From Ariolimax columbianus (lineage: Eukaryota; Mollusca; Gastropoda; Stylommatophora; Arionidae), in the NCBI GenBank assembly GCA_036924085.1, contig JAVGWX010000005.1, positions 39,873,664 to 39,937,663 on the forward strand: a stretch of DNA of 64,000 nt, given 5' to 3'. Shown in pieces: positions 12,901 through 21,452 of this stretch. The notes beneath the pieces were generated by a model, which did no database searches, was not told the DNA's origin, and worked only from the letters and a program-made list of their open reading frames with translations. Both the position numbers and the translations under genes were made by a program. Numbering within the stretch: position 1 is the stretch's first letter; every line of letters starts with the position of its first letter.

Positions 12901-15602
12901 TCAGGTAATTGTGCTTGAAGCTTCTTGTTAACTCAGTTAACTTTCCATTCCTAACTTGAGACCTAATACTGAAGAGAAATGAAAAGTTAAAAGCGGGATT
13001 TGTATGTGTAAGCCCGGTCTTTATTTTTTTCCTGAACCATTGGAAGAAAAATTATCCAGGGGCAATGTCTCTGTATACTCACTGGTGTATTCATTGTGTT
13101 AACACTGGTTTTGCTATAGAAACGGCTTAATAAAAAATGAGACCACCTCGATAATAATACAATGGCTATGTTAACTTGAAACAATTTTTTCTTTAAATGT
13201 TTCCTTTCACATGCATTTGGAAGGTTATCGCATTATTGAGGGTGATAAAAGTAAAGTTTTTGCAATTGACTTTTCTAAGGTAGATCTCTTTAGTTTGTTT
13301 ATGTAGATGTTATAAATACATTTGTAGTTGAAGCTTAACAGATATGCTCATCTGGTTAAGAACACTATCAGTGCTTTTGTGTCAATTTCATGGATTTACA
13401 AGATAACTGGTAAACCCAAAAATTTTTTAGTCTAAATGTTTGTGACCTATTTTTTAAATTTGGAAGTTAGGGGGTTAAAGTTTGTAGTACCTGGGATGAA
13501 AATAATAGGGTCATTGTCACTTTCCTAGCAGGTTGTAAATAGTAATTAAAGAAGGTTGTATTTGGGGGTGGCAAACTGATCATGTTTTTAAAAAAACAGC
13601 ATTATAATCAGCAACAGAATAAGTTTAGAAGGGGACGGCGGGGGCTAGTGGTTAAGTGACACGGCTCGCAACCCGAAGGTGCTGGATTCGCTCCCCATCA
13701 GAGCACTGGCCATTACCCCGGGGATGGATGCAAACCTTTTGAAAATGCAGGAGGAAGCAGACCCTTACATAAAATGCATGCCGAAGTCGGATGCACTGGG
13801 CCAACAGGCGCAAAATTTAAAAAACGTGCAACGCACACTGCCTTGGGAAATGTAGAAATAAGTCAAACGCAAATAAAACCCCAAAAAAGTTTAGATAAAA
13901 GCTTCATGTAAAGAAATCAGCTGCAGGTAAAATCTATCCTTAAGATTGGAGTGAGAAGATGAATAATTCTAATGCTTGGAGACAAGGCATCCTTTAAAAG
14001 GGGTCAGTTACAATGGTGTGGTCTATGTTTCACATTGGAGTGAGAAGGTGAATGATTCCAATACTTAGAGGTAAGGCATCCTTTAAAAGGGGCCAGCTAC
14101 AGTAGTGTAAGTCTACTCTTTTTTGCACACTAAAAAGGGTGTTGAGTGGCGGGTTGTAGTAGCTTACCTCACATCCCGAGCATGCTGAGGAAGGTGGACT
14201 GCAGTCCTGCAAGTGGTTGTGCTATGCTAGACTTCATCTGCCTGATGCTCACTACTGCGAGGATTAGTTTGATCCACATCTCGTCAACCAGGCTGTCTTG
14301 AAAACAGCCTGTTTCCAAAGGATGCTTCATGGAAGAGAGATAGTGATCAGTGATCCCAGAGGCGACATCCTGGTCAGTATGCTGTACCTTGACAGGACTG
14401 GCGTCTCAGTTCCCACTTAAATGCTTGAAAATCAGGAGTCTTTAAAAAGCGCCAGCTACAGTTGTGTAGTATATGCCTCACATCAGAGTAAAAAGGGGAA
14501 GGATTCAAATTCTTGGTTGTTGTTTGTTTAATGCCCACAATAAATAAGTTTACTCTTTTGTGTACCTGGAAAAGGGCATTGAGTGGTGGGTTGTAGTAGC
14601 TTTTCTGACATCCCGAACATGCTGATGAAGGTGGGCCATGGTCCTCTAGGTGGTTGTGCTGTTTGGCTTCAACTGTGTGACGCTCACTGCTACAAGGATC
14701 ATGTCGATCCACATCTCGTCATCCAAATTGCTTTGAAAACAGACCTGGTTCCAGGGAATACTAAATGAGAGATAGATAGTGGTCTTGATCAGTATGCTGT
14801 GCCTGACCGGACTAGCATCTCAGTTCCCTTTGCAATGCTTGGAAACAAGGGGCTACCTACAGTGGTATGGTCTATGCCTTTCATTGAAGTGATAAGGTGA
14901 ATGGAAGACAGATTTTACTGTGTAATGCTCTTTAACCATCAAGCTTTCCATCATGTCTTCATTGGGCCATCAAGCTTGTCTTTGTGTGGCACTTAGGTTG
15001 ATTTAAGTTTGAGACTCCTGTTGTATATATAAATGTTAGGTTAAATATTGAGGCAAATCATTGAAATGAAAAATGTAGATAATTTTGTGAAATCGTATGA
15101 AAGAACATACTCTAAATTATATATGTAAATAGATTAAGAAGTCGATTGTAAACATAAATAAAAATTATACTTGTAAGAAGATTATAGAAAACTTTTATAA
15201 GCACACATAATAGAAACTTTTCATGTGGATAGATTATAGAAAACTTGTGTCAGCACATAATAGAAACTCTTCATATGGATAGATTATAGAAAACTTGTGT
15301 CAGCACATAATAGAAACTGTTCATGTGGATAGATTATAGAAAACTTGTGTCAGCACATAATAGAAACTGTTCATGTGGATAGATTATAGAAAACTTGTGT
15401 CAGCACATAACAGAAACTGTTCATGTGGATAGATTATAGAAAACTTTAACCCTGTATACATATTTAGAATGATCTATTCAAACATTTCACTAACATGCTT
15501 CTTTGTTTTATCTTTTTCAGCATTTTTGGTTTCATCAAGACATGGCTGCCATTCTCACTTATTGTCATAGTAATAATAGTTGTTGTGGTTGTTACTTTGT
15601 AA
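3835..15602 (+). CDS. TMEM222: TMEM222 orthologue, six exons (191 aa)
   Basis: A multi-pass membrane protein of the TMEM222/RTE1 (DUF778) family, whose molecular role is poorly known. Coding sequence: join(3835-3986, 6899-6983, 9455-9486, 11451-11544, 12774-12904, 15521-15602), 576 nt, stop TAA at 15600. All introns are GT...AG and the phases fit (2,0,2,0,2). Family blocks, recognised from human TMEM222: [12 protein letters not shown] (about 40-51), [16 protein letters not shown] (52-67), [12 protein letters not shown] (68-79), [10 protein letters not shown] (83-92), [10 protein letters not shown] (112-121), [15 protein letters not shown] (126-140) and SWNMIKLCF...HGKYVS (147-165). The C-terminus, about 174-191, is a Val/Ile-rich membrane segment. 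Human TMEM222 is about 208 residues, so this looks full length, with the N-terminal 35 residues unconserved and probably disordered. Introns carry LINE, SINE and mariner relics, but no coding exon appears broken. The 3' UTR end is unclear; the first AATAAA I noticed is at 18168. Confidence 0.95.
3987..4489 (+). other. TMEM222 intron 1, 5' part
   Basis: Very AT-rich intronic DNA with TTA/AAT-rich runs between about 4020 and 4350. No coding or mobile-element signal is visible. Confidence 0.6.
4490..5510 (+). mobile_element. LINE relic with RNase H, split by a second LINE
   Basis: The + strand RNase H domain of a non-LTR element, distinct from family I. It starts near [15 protein letters not shown] (about 4530-4575), is interrupted at 4652-4980 by a - strand element, and resumes at 4993. 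The later part has [31 protein letters not shown] (the closing RNase H motif with His and Asp) and [11 protein letters not shown], then a stop at 5309. The readable C-terminus [16 protein letters not shown] follows near 5450-5500. A homologous fragment lies at 30590-31080. Premature stops show it is dead. Confidence 0.75.
4652..4980 (-). mobile_element. Family I LINE, 5'-truncated 329-bp copy (I-1)
   Basis: The extreme 3' end of the family I LINE. The - strand gives [39 protein letters not shown] and the zinc-knuckle-like [18 protein letters not shown], then the terminal (AAG)n tail (CTTCTTCTTC on the + strand). Perfect 12-bp target-site duplications GAGAATGGAGAC flank it at 4640-4651 and 4981-4992. 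It sits inside the RNase H domain of another LINE within TMEM222 intron 1. Length and duplication fit target-primed reverse transcription with severe 5' truncation. Confidence 0.92.
5511..6898 (+). other. TMEM222 intron 1, 3' part
   Basis: AT-rich intron without recognisable elements. A pyrimidine-rich tract from about 6847 leads into the acceptor AAATGCAG|A at 6898. Confidence 0.6.
6899..6983 (+). CDS. TMEM222: TMEM222 exon 2
   Basis: Completes Thr51 and encodes 52-79, the most conserved segment ([16 protein letters not shown], then [12 protein letters not shown]). Acceptor TGCAG|A, donor TCT|GTAAGT. Ends in phase 0. Confidence 0.95.
6984..7989 (+). other. TMEM222 intron 2, 5' part
   Basis: No repeat family identified with certainty. 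A 70-codon frame at 7029-7241 has no family resemblance. The sequence is probably ordinary intron. Confidence 0.5.
7990..8430 (+). mobile_element. Mariner-like transposase relic (M-3)
   Basis: Frameshifted + strand reading matches SETMAR-type mariner transposase: [17 protein letters not shown] near 8020-8065 (HTH 1), then [20 protein letters not shown] near 8103-8160, [15 protein letters not shown] near 8160-8205 (HTH 2), and [10 protein letters not shown] near 8220-8250. The catalytic domain is absent or unrecognisable. Several stops and frame changes indicate an old relic in TMEM222 intron 2. I recognised no terminal inverted repeats. Confidence 0.65.
8431..9134 (+). other. TMEM222 intron 2, middle
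   Basis: AT-rich. The 97-codon frame 8834-9127 is Phe/Leu-rich by base composition and lacks any family motif. No gene is supported. Confidence 0.45.
9135..9325 (-). mobile_element. tRNA-derived SINE, family S1
   Basis: One of four copies (also 16070-16300, 29800-29998, 42720-42905). All share GGCAGTGGCGTTAAGCCTAC, CAACTGCCAAGAGATTTTTAA and CACGTGAAAAAACC blocks. The head lies at the right end and reads on the - strand like a tRNA (clearest at 16070-16300). This copy's head is partly eroded. It ends about 130 bp before TMEM222 exon 3. Confidence 0.7.
9455..9486 (+). CDS. TMEM222: TMEM222 exon 3 (32-nt microexon)
   Basis: Encodes [10 protein letters not shown] (80-89) plus two bases of Lys90. 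Acceptor TTTCCAG|G, donor AAA|GTAAGG. It aligns with the MAFG(K/N)P(A/V)K segment of the family and is small enough to be missed by gene finders. Confidence 0.93.
9487..10459 (+). other. TMEM222 intron 3, 5' part
   Basis: AT-rich. Two weakly similar segments, about 9580-9740 and 9960-10100, share 'CATAATATAT', 'CTGAAGCT' and 'TTCAGT(G/A)AAT' blocks, so they may be an old local duplication. No coding signal. Confidence 0.4.
10460..10997 (+). mobile_element. LINE-X relic: C-terminus with zinc finger
   Basis: The C-terminal part of the LINE-X polyprotein, open from 10489 to the stop at 10942-10944, in TMEM222 intron 3. Recognisable blocks are [20 protein letters not shown], a KQLLYREC block, and C-terminal [20 protein letters not shown], a C2H2 finger in which the final His has become Arg (SHMRTRF against SHMRTH in the copy at 48308). 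The tail ATTACTATTATTATTTACT at about 10978-10997 fits the family's (ATT)n end. A retrotransposon fragment, not a host zinc-finger gene. Confidence 0.8.
10998..11450 (+). other. TMEM222 intron 3, 3' part
   Basis: No element recognised. Ends in the acceptor TTGTTTTTAG at 11450. Confidence 0.5.
11451..11544 (+). CDS. TMEM222: TMEM222 exon 4
   Basis: Completes Lys90 and encodes 91-121 ([10 protein letters not shown]...[10 protein letters not shown]). Acceptor TTTTTAG|A, donor ATG|GTAAAA. The middle ([13 protein letters not shown]) is the loop that varies between animals. Confidence 0.93.
11545..12284 (+). other. TMEM222 intron 4, 5' part
   Basis: No recognised element or conserved reading frame. 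AT-rich. Confidence 0.45.
12285..12700 (-). mobile_element. LINE C-terminal relic (RNase H-type LINE)
   Basis: The - strand frame 12636-12376 reads [13 protein letters not shown]..., [14 protein letters not shown] and [20 protein letters not shown], then an in-frame stop, then the knuckle [20 protein letters not shown] at about 12300-12358. A (R/T)xHxxLNxHL segment followed by CxxC...HHLxEC is the usual C-terminus of LINEs with RNase H. It differs from family I. Located in TMEM222 intron 4, antisense to the gene. Confidence 0.6.
12774..12904 (+). CDS. TMEM222: TMEM222 exon 5
   Basis: Encodes 122-164 plus two bases of Ser165. Contains [19 protein letters not shown], with the family Cys/His cluster (human has CCDNCHSH), and a hydrophobic stretch [15 protein letters not shown]. 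Acceptor ATTTTCAG|C, donor CAG|GTAATT. Confidence 0.95.
12905..13619 (+). other. TMEM222 intron 5, 5' part
   Basis: No recognised element. The small - strand frame at 12987-13184 lacks any signature. Confidence 0.45.
13620..13895 (+). mobile_element. tRNA-derived SINE, family S3
   Basis: Starts with a tRNA-like head: box A-like CTAGTGGTTAAGTG near 13647 and box B-like GGTGCTGGATTCGCTCCC near 13678, about the right spacing for an RNA polymerase III internal promoter. A unique body and an A-rich end (AAACCCCAAAAAAG near 13890) follow. Sense orientation in TMEM222 intron 5. No anticodon-stem structure survives, so it is not a tRNA gene. Confidence 0.7.
13950..14910. repeat. Diverged tandem duplication, about 440-bp period
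   Basis: The block AGGGTGTTGAGTGGCGGGTT at about 14135 recurs as AGGGCATTGAGTGGTGGGTT at about 14577. CACATCTCGTCA and GAAAACAG blocks recur likewise, and a third partial start appears near 14830-14910 (CAATGCTTGGAAACAAGG). About 2.3 copies lie in TMEM222 intron 5. The 112-codon antisense frame at 14374-14712 is not supported as coding because its sister copy is broken. Confidence 0.7.
15179..15446. repeat. 50-bp minisatellite, about 5.3 copies
   Basis: Unit GATTATAGAAAACTTGTGTC followed by AGCACATAATAGAAACTGTTCATGTGGATA. Internal units are near identical. The tract ends 75 bp upstream of the TMEM222 exon 6 acceptor, where the branch point and polypyrimidine tract lie. Confidence 0.9.
15521..15602 (+). 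CDS. TMEM222: TMEM222 exon 6 and stop
   Basis: Completes Ser165 and encodes 166-191: [13 protein letters not shown], then a run of Val/Ile forming the last membrane segment, ending TL and TAA. Acceptor TCTTTTTCAG|C. Human TMEM222 ends similarly (FVRTWLPF followed by hydrophobic residues). Confidence 0.94.
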
Positions 15603-15689
15603 ACATTTGATCATGCCAATAATGCTTTATCAGATTGTAATCTCTGTGTGTAAACTAAGGCCTCCTATGTAACATATTTTTCACATATG

Positions 15690-16010
15690 TGATATGTCAC
15701 AGTGGTTAGAGTGAATGTATATTTATCTATCTTCAGTCCACTTGTGACGTTGTGGTGAGGTGTGACCTCCTTTGTTCCATATTTTTTTGGCAGATGAAAA
15801 TCCACTGGTGACTTGCTAGGTCAATCCGAGTATCTGTTATCAACCGTTAGGTTGGTAGCCCTTGAAATATACGATCGCACATTTTTGGGACTAGTGGTAG
15901 TGGAAGAGCAAATTAGAGCTATGTAGACTCGCAGCCTGTCAGGCGCCATCTATGCCGCTCTGCTAACCACATAACCAAGACCTGATATTATAGCCACACA
16001 GTCCCCTTTT
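15690..16010. repeat. Interspersed repeat, family R (partial)
   Basis: Contains TATGTAGACTCGCAGCCTGTCAGGCGCCATCT with CTAACCACATAACCA, shared in either orientation with 26930-27310, 29600-29790, 51640-51730 and 53640-53960. Non-coding. Too diverged here to place the ends. Confidence 0.55.
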
Positions 16011-16069
16011 TGCAACATATTCCCTGTGGGTTGAGAATCTCTGAAATAATTTGAGTAGATTTTTAAAAA

Positions 16070-16300
16070 TTGAATTTTGCACAGGCAGTGGCCGTCAAGC
16101 CTACTTTTTTTTATTTCCAACTACCAAGGAATTTTTTATATGCGCGCCACTGCACATGGGTGTCTAATCTCACTACTCAGAGATCAGGGGAAATTTTTAC
16201 TGGATGATTCATGTGAAAAAATCCTGTTTCCGCCATTTGAACCTGCGACCTCTAGTACCCGAGGCGAACACGTTACCTCGAGACCACTGGATCCCCCATG
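16070..16300 (-). mobile_element. tRNA-derived SINE, family S1 (best copy)
   Basis: On the - strand the head, at about 16297-16215, reads like a tRNA: box A-like CAGTGGTCTCGAGG and box B-like GGTCGCAGGTTCAAATGG. The body then runs down to GGCAGTGG... at 16083. Same family as 9135-9325, 29800-29998 and 42720-42905. The 74-codon + strand frame inside it is a by-product. Confidence 0.8.
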
Positions 16301-16569
16301 AGTGAACGTGACGTACTATAAAACAAGAGGGTTTCATGACAGATTTTGTGGGCAATAACTGATACCACCACTGTTACAGAATTGAAGAACATCATGGATC
16401 ATAAACAAATACCCCAGATTGTACTGACAGTACATTCTAATGCACCTGTAACAGACCATTGCAAGACCTTTAAAACATTGTGGCAGCGTAGCCTAGGGAT
16501 GAAACGTTCGTTTTATAATCCCAGTTTGACAGACACAGGTTTTTTTTTTATTTTTCTGCGAGTGCCTGC

Positions 16570-16765
16570 ATCCTGAGTTACATCAAGTGTTCTTGACTGA
16601 TAGTCTTGTCACTGGTTCAAAGTAACGCAGGACGAGAGAGTGAGGCTGGTGATCAGTGCATTTTCTTCCTCACTATAATCCAAATACAGTACAAGTTACA
16701 TCATCAAGAAGAAACAATTTAGCGATATCGCCAATATTGCTTGTGATGGGAAACTAACTACACAA
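16570..16765 (+). mobile_element. SINE-like repeat, family S6 (partial)
   Basis: Body segment CATTTTCTTCCTCACTATAATCC and CAAGTTACATCATCAAGAAG, shared with 61690-62040 (+) and, inverted, 62930-63240. The tRNA-like head is missing in this copy. Confidence 0.55.
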
Positions 16766-16784
16766 CTTTGTATATAAAGATAAA

Positions 16785-17035
16785 GGGTGTCTTTTAACAG
16801 ACTTAACCGCTGGTGAGGAATGGAGTGTTAAAGACTTCAGAATACTAAGCCACATCTTGTGTTAGGTGGGATGTTTCCTTCCTTGCTGCCTTTTGCTTCC
16901 CTGACCATAAGTCAGACACCCATTTACAGCTGGGTCAACTTGAGTGTAACTATTGCGGGAGCTGAACCTAAACCTTTGCTGTGAAAAACGAGTGCTCTAC
17001 ACCACACTAATCAGACGCTCAGACATTGCATATAT
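16785..17035 (-). mobile_element. tRNA-derived SINE, family S5
   Basis: Closely similar to 25495-25735: both have ACTTAACC(G/A)CTGGT, AGACTTCAG(A/T)ATACTAAGCCACA and AACCTTTGCTGT with GAGTGCTCTAC. On the - strand the right end supplies a tRNA-like head (GTAGAGCACTC as box A region, AGGTTCAGCTCC-like box B). Confidence 0.65.
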
Positions 17036-20000
17036 TGAGATACAATCCAGAATAGATCATGTGATAACCCTATTTTTCAATTGTTATCACATAGTGTTCT
17101 TTAATCTAGCTGTTCACTTCAGGGCTATCATCACAGAAGCATCTGTATTGCCTCTATATTTAACATTTGTTCTGGTTGTTGATGTAGCTATGTTCAGTAA
17201 TGCACTCGCAGTCACCTTATACCCACTCTGACTGTCTCAGCAGTTATCTTCTAACAATTAGGTTGCTGTTCTGTATTCATCTAGGAAAATCAAAGCGCAC
17301 CTTTTAGTTGAGTCTGGAGCCCAGTGCATGGGATTTCTTTGTAACTTTTCTGTTGGGCTTGCCTTTCTTAACCCTGCCTTGTTCTAGCCTGGCTGCAGGT
17401 TTCTTAAAAAATCTAGCTCCAACATTCCAACATGTTCAGGTAAAGTATGCCAAGCTATTGGGCTCATTAGGGGCTACAACAGTGTTAAGACATGAGACAG
17501 GAGGTTGATGTTCCATAAGCTTAACCCTTTGAATCCTGGGCACCTCAAAATCCCATTCTCCTGTACTCCTGCAAAAATACACACTATTTAGACATTTATT
17601 GGAGTAAATATTTACAGACAAAACTTTATTTGTTCAATCTAAAAGTGACTGACCTGCTAATCTCCAATGTACCTACTTCAGTAGAGTGTGGAATATATTA
17701 ATCAAATTTACATGTTACATCATGAGGATTTTTCTTTCAGGCTAAATCATTTTGGTGGCTTTAGATCATATCGGACTTGACAAAAATAATTGCCACACAG
17801 TCATGAATCATGGAGCAGTGATGAAAAGCACTTAGCTATGTGCAATTTAAGTTTACTAGAGTTTTTAGTGTTTGACAGATATGATGAATGAACAAATAAC
17901 ATAAGAATGTATGCATGCTATGATCATAGGATAGACTTGGTTAACATAGAGCTGGCTGAATGGCAGACATATGTTTAAGACACTCCCATAGGTTAAGTGA
18001 ATGCAACGACGGACGCATGCCCTCCAAATTAATTTTTGGGCTCATGAACTGTGACTTTTTTTACTTTTACTTTATCTTAATCCTTTCGAGTCCTCAGTAA
18101 TTTTTCCAATTTGTGTCTCTCCATCCGGGTCATGTGCCAGAATTTAATACGCTACAGTTTTATTTCAAATAAATTCATTAATATCGAACAAATTGAGCTA
18201 AAATTGTTATCTAAACATTGTAAGACACATAATTAAGCTATCTACAACATCAAGTATTCATTTAAAAAAAGAGTATATGTTACAATGCATTAATGTGGAG
18301 GTCGAAATTGAAGTGCAAAACGTTATTTTGTACTCACCACGTTGTGTTTCCCCAATACATCCATAAATTCCATTACACATACCTTTCTTATTATGTGTCC
18401 CAGTCAAAGTCTGAGTCAAGCATGTTTTGAATATCCATGAGAAATCCAGGTGCAGGATCATTTGACTGATCAAATATTAAATCATTTCTCTGGTCTAACT
18501 TTTAAACATCATAACTTCCGCACATTTTCCAATCAGAAATAACTTTACAGTTGAACGTCAATTGCACATACGCAAACACCACCATCATGTTGAACTGTTT
18601 TTTTTTAAAATTCAACAAACTAAATCACAAAACGCAAACACATGTTTCAGAGGTTGGTTTTGGTTGTAGCAGGCTGCAATTTTAGGTTTTCATGAACCAA
18701 TTTAGGCGCCTGTAAGCTGGAAGGAGTAATGTTCTAGTAAATTAGTAATCACAATAGCTAGAGTATTAAAACAGCTGCACTGCTCCTTGAACACAAACCA
18801 TCAGGGCATATACCTTTTTCCATCTACTAGAGAAGAGTATCTATGGGTCTGCTAGGTACTAGTTATGTCTGTTCTAACATGTGACTGCATGAACTATTAA
18901 CATTTTTTAGTGAAAGTTTGTTAGTGAGCCACAAGTGATGGATACATTCACTCTGCCACTCGTGTATTGTTGTGCTTGCTTAAATATCAAATGGGGGGGG
19001 GAATTTAGAAAAGATTTTGACAAGATTTATCAATTTTCATTACTGAATTACTGATTGTAAAAATAGTGCTCACATGTGCACCAGTAGTGAAATGAAATGG
19101 CTTTGTTTTATGTATCATTTAACAGAGTATTTCTGAATTGCTGTATTTAAATACCAAATCGAATGGGATATCTGTAGATTGTTTGTTTTAATTGCTAGTT
19201 TCCTTATTAATGTGTACTTTTTTATATTAAGAGATTGTTGTTACTTGTGCTTTTGGTCTTTTTTAAAGAAAATAGAAGGGAATGGGGTTAAGTTCCTAAA
19301 AATTCAGTCATAAAGTGAACCACTGTAAAATCATTCCATTGTGTCATGTATTTAAATGGAAAATGTCCTGATTTGTATATATTTATAAACATGTTTTCTG
19401 CACATAAGGCAAGCCATTGTTACATTTACATTTTTCCCACAGTAAAACTCCAGCTGCAACTTATATTTTACATTAGATGTACAGTGTGTTATTTTGTTTC
19501 TGTATGGACTCTTTTTCTCAGCATTGACCAATACTGCTGAAGCAGTGGACAGCGCTATATTGAATGAGCTTCAAGTTTTCATCCTTCTAATCACTTACAT
19601 TTCAGTATATTTTTGTTTTAACTGCACTTTGTGTATTTTTAGTCATAACAAAGTAAACAATGAAATTATATCACGGGTGAAAATCAAGTTAACCAGCAAC
19701 AGCATTGAGCAAGGCACTAATATGATATGCAACATATACAAGTTGTGTTCATGGGGAGGCCTGGAGACAGCACTACAAGATACACACATAACTTATTTTG
19801 CTGATCTTTTTTTTTTTTAAATGTCGCGAAGAACTTTAAAAAAGAATTGTAATCAGCTGAACCATTGTAAGTCAAGACCCAAATTTTTATTACATTTTTT
19901 GGGTGAATGAAAAACTAAGCTTTATGATATAGCTGTGAAGTATTATTTATATTTTTTTGTATTAACTTAAAGAATTTAATTGTTTGTTTTGAGAAATGTT

Positions 20001-20230
20001 GTCACATTTTATTTTTGGACATTATTCATGATTTATGTGGTGAAAAGACAAAGTATATGACTTTCTAATAGATTAGCAGACATGGACAGAATAGCTGCCT
20101 ACCAATCTTGTTCTCATCCCCATTGCATTCTCTTCCTTTCCTCAAAGCCTCCCCTTTCTCTACCAACATGCACCATCTTCCACCAAAAGAGGTCAATTTG
20201 TTTGTTCTATTCTGAGGTTATCGTAAAAAT
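17036..20230. other. AT-rich non-coding DNA downstream of TMEM222
   Basis: No supported exon. It could include a long TMEM222 3' UTR; an AATAAA is at 18168-18173. Small frames (17308-17508, 19346-19820) are compositional. A G8 run occurs at 18993-19000. Confidence 0.4.
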
Positions 20231-20410
20231 GTCATCATATTAACAATGTAATGCATTGATAAAAGTTTAAATCGGATTTTCAAGTGGGAAGAAAAAATCA
20301 TAGATGTTGTCTAGAATTTGAACTACTGATTTCTAGCACCCTAGGTGAGGATCATACCCCTATACTACTGTGTCAATTGGAAATAAAGTTTTGCTAAGGA
20401 AGCATCTAGT
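20231..20410 (-). mobile_element. SINE-like repeat, family S2
   Basis: Shares ATGCATTGATAAAAGTTTAAAT, TTTGAACTACTGATTTCTAG, CACCCTAGGTGAGGATCA and AAGGAAGCATCTAGTGTT-like blocks with 21180-21360 and 49555-49740. On the - strand the right half resembles a tRNA head with box B around AGTAGTTCAAATTC. Confidence 0.55.
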
Positions 20411-20429
20411 GTTGTTTGTTTTGACTATG

Positions 20430-20761
20430 CAGACAAACAGAAACTTAACTTAGCTTCTTTATACTGGTTTAGAAGACTTTGCAGAGTCTGTATACAACCA
20501 GTTTTTGTCTTGTCTTTCCTGTAACCGCAAGAGGTTGTAGGGGCATCACTCAGTCTGTGAGTGATGTGTCTTAAGCATCTTGCTAACCGGGCAGGGCCTG
20601 ATCTCTCTTGGTTGATGGGTTTCAGTCCATTATTGTCCCGTGCTTACATTTCACAGCCACACCAAAACCAACACTGTCATCAAATAGGGCGAAGGACATC
20701 AATCTCGTGAAGTGCAGTCGTGTGCACTTGAAATATGACACAGTGGTAACCTGAATACTAG

Positions 20762-20799
<38 letters not shown>

Positions 20800-20830
20800 T
20801 ATATAATACTAGTATATATATATATATACT

Positions 20831-20872
<42 letters not shown>

Positions 20873-21070
20873 CGGCCATGCCAGGAATATCGGAGGGAAC
20901 AAACGCCATAATGAATGAATGAACTAATTAATCCAAATGGGACACAAATGTAAGGCGTTGACTAGTGTGATTTCCAGTCAAATCCGAGGCCTGGCAGCAT
21001 CTATTATGGACTAAATCACGAAAACAAGGTTGGACCCGCTGCCTATTAGGTGTCATCTACACATTTCATT
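20430..21070. repeat. Interspersed repeat, family R2
   Basis: A long non-coding repeat with parallels at 51290-51730 and 63700-64000: CCGCAAGAGGTTGTAGG with GTGAGTGATG, GGACATCAATCTCGTGAAG, ACACAAATGTAAGGCGTTGACTAGTG and TTCCAGTCAAATCCGAGG. The section 20443-20507 is also nearly repeated at 29588-29652. A TA/CA microsatellite interrupts it at 20760-20872. Confidence 0.6.
20760..20872. repeat. Compound TA/CA/TG microsatellite
   Basis: (TA)n, (CA)n, then ACTAGTATAT..., (TG)n and (TA)n. The CA and TG arms are complementary, so the tract can fold back. The Tyr/Ile frame at 20699-20902 is a by-product. Confidence 0.9.
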
Positions 21071-21179
21071 TCATACAAAGACGATCTCACTTTATTGATG
21101 ACAAAAAAATATGAATTTGCTGGTGCTTGCGGCCAGAATATTAACAAACTGGAGCTGTTTTCCAGTCTCAAAGATTTAT

Positions 21180-21360
21180 AATCTTATGCTGAGGTTATTC
21201 GAAAATGGTGCATAATAGAATGTAATGAATTGATAAAAATGAATTTGAAAAACATATTAGTGCTGATCCGGGATTTGGACCCTGGACTTCTTGTACCATA
21301 AGCGAGAATCACATGGTTCAAATTAGCCAATCAAACCACCTCGTAAACTCTGGATGGGTG
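21180..21360 (-). mobile_element. SINE-like repeat, family S2
   Basis: TGAGGTTATTCGAAAATG, GTAATGAATTGATAAAAATGAA and GATCCGGGATTTGGACCCTGG match the family. The last block, read on the - strand, is the tRNA-like box B region. It lies just outside the 3' target-site duplication of LINE copy I-2. Confidence 0.6.
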
Positions 21361-21452
21361 ACAATTAAGAATTATTAGTATGATTATTTATTTGGAAGAT
21401 AATTAACTTTTTTTTATCCTGCATTATTCTTCTTCTTCTTCATTGTACGCAG

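Noticed and set aside
18168..18173. AATAAA as the TMEM222 polyadenylation site
   Set aside because: It lies 2.6 kb past the stop, beyond four repeats, and a single hexamer in AT-rich DNA is weak evidence.
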